Source of the DNA: Steromphala cineraria
Lineage: Eukaryota > Mollusca > Gastropoda > Trochida > Trochidae
Direction of reading: 5' to 3'
Length of the DNA: 64,000 nucleotides
NCBI GenBank assembly: GCA_916613615.1
Contig: OU744726.1
Coordinates: forward strand, 54,762,987 to 54,826,986
Below the pieces are notes generated by a model. That model made no database searches, had not been told where the DNA came from, and saw only the letters and a program-made list of their open reading frames with translations. The position numbers and the translations under genes were made by a program. Of this stretch, positions 22,879 to 37,230 are shown piece after piece (positions within the stretch are counted from its first letter, which is position 1; every line of letters starts with the position of its first letter).

Positions 22879-25800
22879 AAAGTACATTTTCTTGTAAAGA
22901 GCGTGATAAGTTTCTTAAATATGCATATTTCTGAACCAGACTTTCACCAAATGTACACATCAGGGTGCTCTATCATTTGGAATAAATAAATTTTCACTCC
23001 GAGTAATAGTTTTAGCTACAGATTCGAACGTATAGACGTGTATGTGGTCAATTTTGAGCAAATTCTCGGAATATGATTAATTCAAGAAAGTACATTTTCT
23101 TGAAATGAGCGTGATAAGTTTCTTAAATATGCATATTTCTAAACAAGACTTTCACCAAATGTACACATCAGGGTGCTCTATCGTTTGGAATAAACAAATT
23201 TTCACTCCGAGTAATAGATTTAGCTACAGATTCGAACGTTTAGACGTGTATGTGGTCAATTTTGAGCAAATTCTCGGAATATGATTAATTCAAGAAAGTA
23301 CATTTTCTTGTAAAGAGCGTGATAAGTTTCTTAAATATGCATATTTCTAAACCAGACTTTCACCAAATGTACACATCAGGGTGCACTATCGTTTGGAATA
23401 AACAAATTTTCACTCCGAGTAATAGTTTTAGCTACAGATTCGAACGTATAGACGTGTATGTGGTCAATTTTGAGCAAATTCTCGGAATATGATTAATTCA
23501 AGAAAGTACATTTTCTTGTAAAGAGCGTGATAAGTTTCTTAAATATGCATATTTCTGAACCAGACTTTCACCAAATGTACACATCAGGGTGCTCTATCGT
23601 TTGGAATAAACAAATTTTCACTCGGAGTAATAGATTTAGCAACAGATTCGAACGTATAGACGTGTATGTGGTCAATTTTGAGCAAATTCTCGGAATATAA
23701 TTAATTCAAGAAAGAACATTGTCTTGTAACGAGCGTGATAAGTTTCTTAAATATGCATATTTCTAAACCAGACTTTCACCAAATGTACACATCAGGGTGC
23801 ACTATCGTTTGGAATAAACAAATTTTCACTCCGAGTAATAGTTTTAGCTACAGATTCGAACGTATAGATGTGTATGTGGTCAATTTTGAGCAAATTCTCG
23901 GAATATGATTAATTCAAGAAAGTACATTTTCTTGAAATGAGCGTGATAAGTTTCTTAAATATGCATATTTCTAAACAAGACTTTCACCAAATGTACACAT
24001 CAGGGTGCTCTATCGTTTGGAATAAACAAATTTTCACTCCGAGTAATAGATTTAGCTACAGATTCGAACGTATAGACGTGTATGTGGTCAATTTTGAGCA
24101 AATTCTCGGAATATGATTAATTCAAGAAAGTACATTTTCTTGTAAAGAGCGTGATAAGTTTCTTAAATATGCATATTTCTAAACCAGTCTTTCACCAAAT
24201 GTACACATCAGGGTGCTCTATCGTTTGGAATAAACAAATTTTCACTCCGAGTAATACTTTTGGCTACAGATTCGAACGTAAAGACGTGTATGTGGTCAAT
24301 TTTGAGCAAATTCTCGGAATATGATTAATTCAAGAAAGTACATTTTCTTGAAATGAGCGTGATAAGTTTCTTAAAAATGCATATTTCTAAACAAGACTTT
24401 CACAAAATGTACACATCAGGGTGCTCTATCGTTTGGAATAAACAAATTTTCACTCCGAGTAATAGATTTAGCTACAGATTCGAACGTATAGACGTGTATG
24501 TGGTCAATTTTGAGCAAATTCTCGGAATATGATAAATTCAAGAAAGTACATTTTCTTGTAAAGAGCGTGATAAGTTTCTTAAATATGCATATTTCTGAAC
24601 CAGACTTTCACCAAATGTACACATCAGGGTGCTCTATCGTTTGGAATAAACAAATTTTCACTCGGAGTAATAGATTTAGCAACAGATTCGAACGTATAGA
24701 CGTGTATGTGGTCAATTTTGAGCAAATTCTCGGAATATAATTAATTCAAGAAAGAACATTGTCTTGTAACGAGCGTGATAAGTTTCTTAAATATGCATAT
24801 TTCTAAACCAGACTTTCACCAAATGTACACATCAGGGTGCACTATCGTTTGGAATAAACAAATTTTCACTCCGAGTAATAGTTTTAGCTACAGATTCGAA
24901 CGTATAGATGTGTATGTGGTCAATTTTGAGCAAATTCTCGGAATATGATTAATTCAAGAAAGTACATTTTCTTGAAATGAGCGTGATAAGTTTCTTAAAT
25001 ATGCATATTTCTAAACAAGACTTTCACCAAATGTACACATCAGGGTGCTCTATCGTTTGGAATAAACAAATTTTCACTCCGAGTAATAGATTTAGCTACA
25101 GATTCGAACGTATAGACGTGTATGTGGTCAATTTTGAGCAAATTCTCGGAATATGATTAATTCAAGAAAGTACATTTTCTTGTAAAGAGCGTGATAAGTT
25201 TCTTAAATATGCATATTTCTAAACAAGACTTTCACCAAATGTACACATCAGGGTGCTCTATCGTTTGGAATAAACAAATTTTCACTCCGAGTAATAGATT
25301 TAGCTGCAGATTCGAACGTATAGACGTGTATGTGGTCAATTTTGAGCAAATTCTCGGAATATGATTAATTCAAGAAAGTACATTTTCTTGTAAAGAGCGT
25401 GATAAGTTTCTTAAATATGCATATTTCTAAACCAGACTTTCACCAAATGTACACATCAGGGTGCACTATCGTTTGGAATAAACAAATTTTCACTCCGAGT
25501 AATACTTTTGGCTACAGATTCGAACGTAAAGACGTGTATGTGGTCAATTTTGAGCAAATTCTCGGAATATGATTAATTCAAGAAAGTACATTTTCTTGAA
25601 ATGAGCGTGATAAGTTTCTTAAAAATGCATATTTCTGAACCAGACTTTCACTAAATGTACAAATCAGGGTGCTCTATCATTTGGAATAAATAAATTTTCA
25701 CTCCGAGTAATAGTTTTAGCTACAGATTCGAACGTATAGACGTGTATGTGGTCAATTTTGAGCAAATTCTCGGAATATGATTAATTCAAGAAAGTACATT

Positions 25801-28078
25801 TTCTTGAAATGAGCGTGATAAGTTTCTTAAATATGCATATTTCTAAACAAGACTTTCACCAAATGTACACATCAGGGTGCTCTATCGTTTGGAATAAACA
25901 AATTTTCACTCCGAGTAATAGATTTAGCTACAGATTCGAACGTATAGACGTATATGTGGTCAGCTTTGAGCAAATTCTCGGAATACGATTAATTCAAGAA
26001 AGTACATTTTCTTGTAAAGAGCGTGATAAGTTTCTTAAATATGCATATTTCTGAACCAGACTTTCACCAAATGTACACATCAGTGTGCTCTATCGTTTGG
26101 AATAAACAAATTTTCACTCGGAGTAATAGATTTAGCAACAGATTCGAACGTATAGACGTGTATGTGGTCAATTTTGAGCAAATTCTCGGAATATGATTAA
26201 TTCAAGAAAGTACATTTTCTTGAAATGAGCGTGATAAGTTTCTTAAAAATGCATATTTCTAAACAAGACTTTCACAAAATGTACACATCAGGGTGCTCTA
26301 TCGTTTGGAATAAACAAATGTTCACTCCGAGTAATAGATTTAGCTACAGATTCGAACGTATAGACGTGTATGTGGTCAATTTTGAGCAAATTCTCGGAAT
26401 ATGATTAATTCAAGAAAGTACATTTTCTTGTAAAGGGCGTGATAAGTTTCTTAAATATGCATATTTCTAAACCAGTCTTTCACCAAATGTACACATCAGG
26501 GTGCTCTATCGTTTGGAATAAACAAATTTTCACTCCGAGTAATACTTTTGGCTACAGATTCGAACGTAAAGACGTGTATGTGGTCAATTTTGAGCAAATT
26601 CTCGGAATATGATTAATTCAAGAAAGTACATTTTCTTGAAATGAGCGTGATAAGTTTCTTAAAAATGCATATTTCTGAACCAGACTTTCACCAAATGTAC
26701 AAATCAGGGTGCTCTATCATTTGGAATAAATAAATTTTCACTCCGAGTAATAGTTTTAGCTACAGATTCGAACGTATAGACGTGTATGTGGTCAATTTTG
26801 AGCAAATTCTCGGAATATGATTAATTCAAGAAAGTACATTTTCTTGAAATGAGCGTGATAAGTTTCTTAAATATGCATATTTCTAAACAAGACTTTCACC
26901 AAATGTACACATCAGTGTGCTCTATCGTTTGGAATAAACAAATTTTCACTCCGAGTAATAGATTTAGCTACAGATTCGAACGTATAGACGTGTATGTGGT
27001 CAATTTTGAGCAAATTCTCGGAATATGATTAATTCAAGAAAGTACATTTTCTTGAAATGAGCGTGATAAGTTTCTTAAAAATGCATATTTCTAAACCAGT
27101 CTTTCACCAAATGTACACATCAGGGTGCACTATCGTTTGGAATAAACAAATTTTCACTCCGAGTAATACTTTTGGCTACAGATTCGAACGTAAAGACGTG
27201 TATGTGGTCAATTTTGAGCAAATTCTCGGAATATGATTAATTCAAGAAAGTACATTTTCTTGAAAAGAGCGTGATAAGTTTCTTAAAAATGCATATTTCT
27301 AAACAAGACTTTCACAAAATGTACACATCAGGGTGCTCTATCGTTTGGAATAAACAAATTTTCACTCCGAGTAATAGATTTAGCTACAGATTCGAACGTA
27401 TAGACGTGTATGTGGTCAATTTTGAGCAAATTCTCGGAATATGATTAATTCAAGAAAGTACATTTTCTTGTAAAGATCGTGATAAGTTTCTTAAATATGC
27501 ATATTTCTGAACCAGACTTTCACCAAATGTACACATCAGGGTGCTCTATCGTTTGGAATAAACAAATTTTCACTCGGAGTAATAGATTTAGCAACAGATT
27601 CGAACGTCTAGACGTGTATGTGGTCAATTTTGAGCAAATTCTCGGAATATGATTAATTCAAGAAAGAACATTGTCTTGTAACGAGCGTGATAAGTTTCTT
27701 AAATATGCATATTTCTAAACCAGACTTTCACCAAATGTACACATCAGGGTGCACTATCGTTTGGAATAAACAAATTTTCACTCCGAGTAATAGTTTTAGC
27801 TACAGATTCGAACGTATAGATGTGTATGTGGTCAATTTTGAGCAAATTCTCGGAATATGATTAATTCAAGAAAGTACATTTTCTTGAAATGAGCGTGATA
27901 AGTTTCTTAAATATGCATATTTCTAAACAAGACTTTCACCAAATGTACACATCAGGGTGCTCTATCGTTTGGAATAAACAAATTTTCACTCCGAGTAATA
28001 GATTTAGCTACAGATTCGAACGTATAGACGTGTATGTGGTCAATTTTGAGCAAATTCTCGGAATATGATTAATTCAAG
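22879..28078 (+). repeat. Array block, degraded 13-unit order
   Basis: The 25 units read E'-C-F-A-G-C-D-B-A-G-C-C-F/D-E-C-A-B-D-E-C-D-B-A-G-C. Units from 25583 onward repeat the 17472 block order, with the same CAGTGTG, GGTCAG and ATACGATT marks but with the F unit missing. The A-G-C triplet recurs at 23503, 24543 and 27455. No gene is present. Confidence 0.75.
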
Positions 28079-31000
28079 AAAGTACATTTTCTTGTAAAGA
28101 GCGTGATAAGTTTCTTAAATATGCATATTTCTGAACCAGACTTTCACCAAATGTACACATCAGGGTGCTCTATCGTTTGGAATAAACAAATTTTCACTCG
28201 GAGTAATAGATTTAGCAACAGATTCGAACGTATAGACGTGTATGTGGTCAATTTTGAGCAAATTCTCGGAATATAATTAACTCAAGAAAGAACATTGTCT
28301 TGTAACGAGCGTGATAAGTTTCTTAAATATGCATATTTCTAAACCAGACTTTCACCAAATGTACCCATCAGGGTGCACTATCGTTTGGAATAAACAAATT
28401 TTCACTCCGAGTAATAGTTTTAGCTACAGATTCGAACGTATAGATGTGTATGTGGTCAATTTTGAGCAAATTCTCGGAATATGATTAATTCAAGAAAGTA
28501 CATTTTCTTGAAATGAGCGTGATAAGTTTCTTAAATATGCATATTTCTGAACCAGACTTTCACCAAATGTACACATCAGGGTGCTCTATCATTTGGAATA
28601 AATAAATTTTCACTCCGAGTAATAGTTTTAGCTACAGATTCGAACGTATAGACGTGTATGTGGTCAATTTTGAGCAAATTCTCGGAATATGATTAATTCA
28701 AGAAAGTACATTTTCTTGTAAAGAGCGTGATAAGTTTCTTAAATATGCATATTTCTAAACCAGTCTTTCACCAAATGTACACATCAGGGTGCTCTATCGT
28801 TTGGAATAAACAAATTTTCACTCCGAGTAATACTTTTGGCTACAGATTCGAACGTAAAGACGTGTATGTGGTCAATTTTGAGCAAATTCTCGGAATATGA
28901 TTAATTCAAGAAAGTACATTTTCTTGAAATGAGCGTGATAAGTTTCTTAAAAATGCATATTTCTAAACAAGACTTTCACAAAATGTACACATCAGGGTGC
29001 TCTATCGTTTGGAATAAACAAATTTTCACTCCGAGTAATAGATTTAGCTACAGATTCGAACGTATAGACGTGTATGTGGTCAATTTTGAGCAAATTCTCG
29101 GAATATGATAAATTCAAGAAAGTACATTTTCTTGTAAAGAGCGTGATAAGTTTCTTAAATATGCATATTTCTGAACCAGACTTTCACCAAATGTACACAT
29201 CAGGGTGCTCTATCGTTTGGAATAAACAAATTTTCACTCGGAGTAATAGATTTAGCAACAGATTCGAACGTATAGACGTGTATGTGGTCAATTTTGAGCA
29301 AATTCTCGGAATATAATTAACTCAAGAAAGAACATTGTCTTGTAACGAGCGTGATAAGTTTCTTAAATATGCATATTTCTAAACCAGACTTTCACCAAAT
29401 GTACCCATCAGGGTGCACTATCGTTTGGAATAAACAAATTTTCACTCCGAGTAATAGTTTTAGCTACAGATTCGAACGTATAGACGTGTATGTGGTCAAT
29501 TTTGAGCAAATTCTCGGAATATGATTAATTCAAGAAAGTACATTTTCTTGAAATGAGCGTGATAAGTTTCTTAAAAATGCATATTTCTAAACCAGACTTT
29601 TACCAAATGTACAAATCAGGGTGCTCTATCGTTTGGAACAAACAAATTTTCACTCCGAGTAATAGTTTTAGCTACAGATTCGAACGTATAGACGTGTATG
29701 TGGTCAATTTTGAGCAAATTCTCGGAATATGATTAATTCAAGAAAGTACATTTTCTTGAAATGAGCGTGATAAGTTTCTTAAATATACATATTTCTAAAC
29801 AAGACTTTCACCAAATGTACACATCAGGGTGCTCTATCGTTTGGAATAAACAAATTTTCACTCCGAGTAATAGATTTAGCTGCAGATTCGAACGTAAAGA
29901 CGTGTATGTGGTCAATTTTGAGCAAATTCTCGGAATATGATTAATTCAAGAAAGTACATTTTCTTTTAAAGAGCGTGATAAGTTTCTTAAATATGCATAT
30001 TTCTGAACCAGACTTTCACCAAATGTACACATCAGGGTGCTCTATCGTTTGGAATAAACAAATTTTCACTCGGAGTAATAGATTTAGCAACAGATTCGAA
30101 CTTATAGACGTGTATGTGGTCAATTTTGAGCAAATTCTCGGAATATGATTAATTCAAGAAAGTACATTTTCTTGAAATGAGCGTGATAAGTTTCTTAAAA
30201 ATGCATATTTCTAAACAAGACTTTCACAAAATGTACACATCAGGGTGCTCTATCGTTTTAAATATACAAATTTTCACTCCGAGTAATAGATTTAGCTACA
30301 GATTCGAACGTATAGACGTGTATGTGGTCAATTTTGAGCAAATTCTCGGAATATGATTAATTCAAGAAAGTACATTTTCTTGAAATGAGCGTGATAAGTT
30401 TCTTAAAAATGCATATTTCTGAACCAGACTTTCACCAAATGTACAAATCAGGGTGCTCTATCGTTTGGAATAAACAAATTTTCACTCCGAGTAATAGATT
30501 TAGCGACAGATTCGAACGTATAGACGTGTATGTGGTCAATTTTGAGCAAATTCTCGGAATATGATAAATTCAAGAAAGTACATTTTCTTGTAAAGAGCGT
30601 GATAAGTTTCTTAAATATGCATATTTCTGAACCAGACTTTCACCAAATGTACACATCAGGGTGCTCTATCGTTTGGAATAAACAAATTTTCACTCGGAGT
30701 AATAGATTTAGCAACAGATTCGAACGTATAGACGTGTATGTGGTCAATTTTGAGCAAATTCTCGGAATATAATTAACTCAAGAAAGAACATTGTCTTGTA
30801 ACGAGCGTGATAAGTTTCTTAAATATGCATATTTCTAAACCAGACTTTCACCAAATGTACCCATCAGGGTGCACTATCGTTTGGAATAAACAAATTTTCA
30901 CTCCGAGTAATAGTTTTAGCTACAGATTCGAACGTATAGACGTGTATGTGGTCAATTTTGAGCAAATTCTCGGAATATGATTAATTCAAGAAAGTACATT

Positions 31001-31198
31001 TTCTTGAAATGAGCGTGATAAGTTTCTTAAAAATGCATATTTCTAAACAAGACTTTCACAAAATGTACACATCAGGGTGCTCTATCGTTTGGAATAAACA
31101 AATTTTCACTCCGAGTAATAGATTTAGCTACAGATTCGAACGTATAGACGTGTATGTGGTCAATTTTGAGCAAATTCTCGGAATATGATTAATTCAAG
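28079..31198 (+). repeat. Array block with repeated A-G pairs
   Basis: The order is A-G-E'-D-B-A-G-H-C-A-B-E/C-A-G-B. The A-G pairs at 28079, 29119 and 30575 share ATAATTAACTC and TACCCATC. They are spaced 5 and 7 units apart, showing very recent copying. The boundary change GATAAATT precedes the A units at 24543, 29119 and 30575. The first H unit is at 29535. Confidence 0.8.
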
Positions 31199-33278
31199 AA
31201 AGTACATTTTCTTGAAATGAGCGTGATAAGTTTCTTAAAAATGCATATTTCTGAACCAGACTTTCACCAAATGTACAAATCAGGGTGCTCTATCATTTGG
31301 AATAAATAAATTTTCACTCCGAGTAATAGTTTTAGCTACAGATTCGAACGTATAGACGTGTATGTGGTCAATTTTGAGCAAATTCTCGGAATATGATTAA
31401 TTCAAGAAAGTACATTTTCTTGAAATGAGCGTGATAAGTTTCTTAAATATGCATATTTCTAAACAAGACTTTCACCAAATGTACACATCAGGGTGCTCTA
31501 TCGTTTGGAATAAACAAATTTTCACTCCGAGTAATAGATTTAGCTACAGATTCGAACGTATAGACGTGTATGTGGTCAATTTTGAGCAAATTCTCGGAAT
31601 ATGATTAATTCAAGAAAGTACATTTTCTTGTAAAGAGCGTGATAAGTTTCTTAAATATGCATATTTCTGAACCAGACTTTCACCAAATGTACACATCAGG
31701 GTGCTCTATCATTTGGAATAAATAAATTTTCACTCCGAGTAATAGTTTTAGCTACAGATTCGAACGTATAGACGTGTCTGTGGTCAATTTTGAGCAAATT
31801 CTCGGAATATGATTAATTCAAGAAAGTACATTTTCTTGAAATGAGCGTGATAAGTTTCTTAAATATGCATATTTCTAAACAAGACTTTCACCAAATGTAC
31901 ACATCAGGGTGCTCTATCGTTTGGAATAAACAAATTTTCACTCCGAGTAATAGATTTAGCTACAGATTCGAACGTATAGACGTGTATGTGGTCAATTTTG
32001 AGCAAATTCTCGGAATATGATTAATTCAAGAAAGTACATTTTCTTGTAAAGAGCGTGATAAGTTTCTTAAATATGCATATTTCTAAACCAGACTTTCACC
32101 AAATGTACACATCAGGGTGCACTATCGTTTGGAATAAACAAATTTTCACTCCGAGTAATAGATTTAGCTACAGATTCGAACGTATAGACGTGTATGTGGT
32201 CAATTTTGAGCAAATTCTCGGAATATGATTAATTCAAGAAAGTACATTTTCTTGAAATGAGCGTGATAAGTTTCTTAAAAATGCATATTTCTGAACCAGA
32301 CTTTCACCAAATGTACAAATCAGGGTGCTCTATCATTTGGAATAAATAAATTTTCACTCCGAGTAATAGTTTTAGCTACAGATTCGAACGTATAGACGTG
32401 TATGTGGTCAATTTTGAGCAAATTCTCGGAATATGATTAATTCAAGAAAGTACATTTTCTTGAAATGAGCGTGATAAGTTTCTTAAATATGCATATTTCT
32501 AAACAAGACTTTCACCAAATGTACACATCAGGGTGCTCTATCGTTTGGAATAAACAAATTTTCACTCCGAGTAATAGATTTAGCTACAGATTCGAACGTA
32601 TAGACGTGTATGTGGTCAATTTTGAGCAAATTCTCGGAATATGTTTAATTCAAGAAAGTACATTTTCTTGTAAAGAGCGTGATAAGTTTCTTAAATATGC
32701 ATATTTCTGAACCAGACTTTCACCAAATGTACACATCAGGGTGCTCTATCATTTGGAATAAATAAATTTTCACTCCGAGTAATAGTTTTAGCTACAGATT
32801 CGAACGTATAGACGTGTATGTGGTCAATTTTGAGCAAATTCTCGGAATATGATTAATTCAAGAAAGTACATTTTCTTGTAAAGAGCGTGATAAGTTTCTT
32901 AAATATGCATATTTCTAAACAAGACTTTCACCAAATGTACACATCAGGGTGCACTATCGTTTGGAATAAACCAATTTTCACTCCGAGTAATAGATTTAGC
33001 AACAGATTCGAACGTATAGACGTGTATGTGGTCAATTTTGAGCAAATTCTCGGAATATAATTAATTCAAGAAAGAACATTGTCTTGTAACGAGCGTGATA
33101 AGTTTCTTAAATATGCATATTTCTAAACCAGACTTTCACCAAATGTACACATCAGGGTGCACTATCGTTTGGAATAAACAAATTTTCACTCCGAGTAATA
33201 GTTTTAGCTACAGATTCGAACGTATAGACGTGTATGTGGTCAATTTTGAGCAAATTCTCGGAATATGATTAATTCAAG
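31199..33278 (+). repeat. Higher-order repeat, 5 units (1040 bp), two copies
   Basis: The order is E-C-E'-C-F, then E-C-E' followed by a mosaic unit (32863) and G. The mosaic unit joins a C-like left part and GTGCACT to an A-like right part ending in ATAATT. A single change near 32644 (ATGTTTAATT) removes a stop codon in one C unit. Confidence 0.75.
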
Positions 33279-33486
33279 AAAGTACATTTTCTTGAAATGA
33301 GCGTGATAAGTTTCTTAAAAATGCATATTTCTAAACCAGACTTTCACCAAATGTACAAATCAGGGTGCTCTATCGTTTGGAATAAACAAATTTTCACTCC
33401 GAGTAATAGTTTTAGCTACAGATTCGAACGTATAGACGTGTATGTGGTCAATTTTGAGCAAATTCTCGGAATATGATTAATTCAAG
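33279..33486 (+). repeat. Unit variant H
   Basis: Variant H has the TTGAAATG head, AAAAATG, AAACCAGAC, CACCAAATG, TACAAATC, CTATCGTTTGG, CTCCG and GTTTTAGCTAC. It combines an E-like left part with F-like bases at 55 and in the 3' half. The first H unit is at 29535 and none was seen left of it. H often follows G. Confidence 0.82.
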
Positions 33487-35566
33487 AAAGTACATTTTCT
33501 TGAAATGAGCGTGATAAGTTTCTTAAATATGCATATTTCTAAACCAGACTTTCACCAAATGTACACATCAGGGTGCACTATCGTTTGGAATAAACAAATT
33601 TTCACTCCGAGTAATAGATTTAGCAACAGATTCGAACGTATAGACGTGTATGTGGTCAATTTTGAGCAAATTCTCGGAATATAATTAATTCAAGAAAGAA
33701 CATTGTCTTGTAACGAGCGTGATAAGTTTCTTAAATATGCATATTTCTAAACCAGACTTTCACCAAATGTACACATCAGGGTGCACTATCGTTTGGAATA
33801 AACAAATTTTCACTCCGAGTAATAGTTTTAGCTACAGATTCGAACGTATAGACGTGTATGTGGTCAATTTTGAGCAAATTCTCGGAATATGATTAATTCA
33901 AGAAAGTACATTTTCTTGAAATGAGCGTGATAAGTTTCTTAAAAATGCATATTTCTAAACAAGACTTTCACAAAATGTACACATCAGGGTGCTCTATCGT
34001 TTGGAATAAACAAATTTTCACTCCGAGTAATAGATTTAGCTACAGATTCGAACGTAAAGACGTGTATGTGGTCAATTTTGAGCAAATTCTCGGAATATGA
34101 TTAATTCAAGAAATTACATTTTCTTGTAAAGAGCGTGATAAGTTTCTTAAATATGCATATTTCTGAACCAGACTTTCACCAAATGTACACATCAGGGTGC
34201 TCTATCGTTTGGAATAAACAAATTTTCACTCGGAGTAATTGATTTAGCAACAGATTCGAACGTATAGACGTGTATGTGGTCAATTTTGAGCAAATTCTCG
34301 GAATATGATTAATTCAAGAAAGTACATTTTCTTGAAATGAGCGTGAAAAGTTTCTTAAAAATGCATATTTCTAAACAAGACTTTCACAAAATGTACACAT
34401 CAGGGTGCTCTATCGTTTGGAATAAACAAATTTTCACTCCGAGTAATAGATTTAGCTACAGATTCGAACGTATAGACGTGTATGTGGTCAATTTTGAGCA
34501 AATTCTCGGAATATGATTAATTCAAGAAAGTACATTTTCTTGAAATGAGCGTGATAAGTTTCTTAAAAATGCATATTTCTGAACCAGACTTTCACCAAAT
34601 GTACAAATCAGGGTGCTCTATCATTTGGAATAAATAAATTTTCACTCCGAGTAATAGTTTTAGCTACAGATTCGAACGTATAGACGTGTATGTGGTCAAT
34701 TTTGAGCAAATTCTCGGAATATGATTAATTCAAGAAAGTACATTTTCTTGAAATGAGCGTGATAAGTTTCTCAAATATGCATATTTCTAAACAAGACTTT
34801 CTCCAAATGTACACATCAGGGTGCTCTATCGTTTGGAATAAACAAATTTTCACTCCGAGTAATAGATTTAGCTACAGATTCGAACGTATAGACGTGTATG
34901 TGGTCAATTTTGAGCAAATTCTCGGAATATGATTAATTCAAGAAAGTACATTTTCTTGAAATGAGCGTGATAAGTTTCTTAAATATGCATATTTCTAAAC
35001 AAGACTTTCACCAAATGTACACATCAGGGTGCACTATCGTTTGGAATAAACAAATTTTCACTCCGAGTAATAGTTTTAGCTACAGATTCGAACGTATAGA
35101 CGTGTATGTGGTCAATTTTGAGCAAATTCTCGGAATATGATTAATTCAAGAAAGTACATTTTCTTGTAAAGAGCGTGATAAGTTTCTTAAATATGCATAT
35201 TTCTAAACCAGTCTTTCACCAAATGTACACATCAGGGTGCTCTATCGTTTGGAATAAACAAATTTTCACTCCGAGTAATACTTTTGGCTACAGATTCGAA
35301 CGTAAAGACGTGTATGTGGTCAATTTTGAGCAAATTCTCGGAATATGATTAATTCAAGAAAGTACATTTTCTTGAAATGAGCGTGATAAGTTTCTTAAAA
35401 ATGCATATTTCTAAACAAGACTTTCACAAAATGTACACATCAGGGTGCTCTATCGTTTGGAATAAACAAATTTTCACTCCGAGTAATAGATTTAGCTACA
35501 GAGTCGAACGTATAGACGTGTATGTGGTCAATTTTGAGCAAATTCTCGGAATATGATTAATTCAAG
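33279..35566 (+). repeat. Array block, mixed unit order
   Basis: The order is H-F/A-G-B-A-B-E-C-F/C-D-B. The unit at 33487 joins an F-like left part to an A-like right part and is followed by G, as expected for ATAATT-bearing units. The B unit at 34319 has GTGAAAAG, shared with 37439 and 38271. No gene is present. Confidence 0.72.
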
Positions 35567-37230
35567 AAAGTACATTTTCTTGTAAAGAGCGTGATAAGTT
35601 TCTTAAATATGCATATTTCTGAACCAGACTTTCACCAAATGTACACATCAGGGTGCTCTATCGTTTGGAATAAACAAATTTTCACTCGGAGTAATAGATT
35701 TAGCAACAGATTCGAACGTATAGACGTGTATGTGGTCAATTTTGAGCAAATTCTCGGAATATAATTAATTCAAGAAAGAACATTGTCTTGTAACGAGCGT
35801 GATAAGTTTCTTAAATATGCATATTTCTAAACCAGACTTTCACCAAATGTACACATCAGGGTGCACTATCGTTTGGAATAAACAAATTTTCACTCCGAGT
35901 AATAGTTTTAGCTACAGATTCGAACGTATAGACGTGTATGTGGTCAATTTTGAGCAAATTCTCGGAATATGATTAATTCAAGAAAGTACATTTTCTTGAA
36001 ATGAGCGTGATAAGTTTCTTAAAAATGCATATTTCTAAACCAGACTTTCACCAAATGTACAAATCAGGGTGCTCTATCGTTTGGAATAAACAAATTTTCA
36101 CTCCGAGTAATAGTTATAGCTACAGATTCGAACGTATAGACGTGTATGTGGTCAATTTTGAGCAAATTCTCGGAATATGATTAATTCAAGAAAGTACATT
36201 TTCTTGAAATGAGCGTGATAAGTTTCTTAAAAATGCATATTTCTAAACAAGACTTTCACCAAATGTACACATCAGGGTGCTCTATCGTTTGGAATAAACA
36301 AATTTTCACTCCGAGTAATAGATTTAGCTGCAGATTCGAACGTAAAGACGTGTATGTGGTCAATTTTGAGCAAATTCTCGGAATATGATTAATTCAAGAA
36401 AGTACATTTTCTTGTAAAGAGCGTGATAAGTTTCTTAAATATGCATATTTCTGAACCAGACTTTCACCAAATGTACACATCAGGGTGCTCTATCGTTTGG
36501 AATAAACAAATTTTCACTCCGAGTAATAGATTTAGCAACAGATTCGAACGTATAGACGTGTATGTGGTCAATTTTGAGCAAATTCTCGGAATATAATTAA
36601 TTCAAGAAAGAACATTGTCTTGTAACGAGCGTGATAAGTTTCTTAAATATGCATATTTCTAAACCAGACTTTCACCAAATGTACACATCAGGGTGCACTA
36701 TCGTTTGGAATAAACAAATTTTCACTCCGAGTAATAGTTATAGCTACAGATTCGAACGTATAGACGTGTATGTGGTCAATTTTGAGCAAATTCTCGGAAT
36801 ATGATTAATTCAAGAAAGTACATTTTCTTGAAATGAGCGTGATAAGTTTCTTAAAAATGCATATTTCTAAACCAGACTTTCACCAAATGTACAAATCAGG
36901 GTGCTCTATCGTTTGGAATAAACAAATTTTCACTCCGAGTAATAGTTATAGCTACAGATTCGAACGTATAGACGTGTATGTGGTCAATTTTGAGCAAATT
37001 CTCGGAATATGATTAATTCAAGAAAGTACATTTTCTTGAAATGAGCGTGATAAGTTTCTTAAATATGCATATTTCTAAACAAGACTTTCACCAAATGTAC
37101 ACATCAGGGTGCTCTATCGTTTGGAATAAACAAATTTTCACTCCGAGTAATAGATTTAGCTGCAGATTCGAACGTAAAGACGTGTATGTGGTCAATTTTG
37201 AGCAAATTCTCGGAATATGATTAATTCAAG
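35567..37230 (+). repeat. Higher-order repeat, 4 units (832 bp), two copies
   Basis: Copies at 35567-36398 and 36399-37230 both read A-G-H-C. Both C units share CTGCAG and CGTAAAG, and both H units share GTTATAG. GTTATAG also occurs in the second G unit (36607) but not in the first, which suggests local conversion between adjacent units. Confidence 0.87.
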
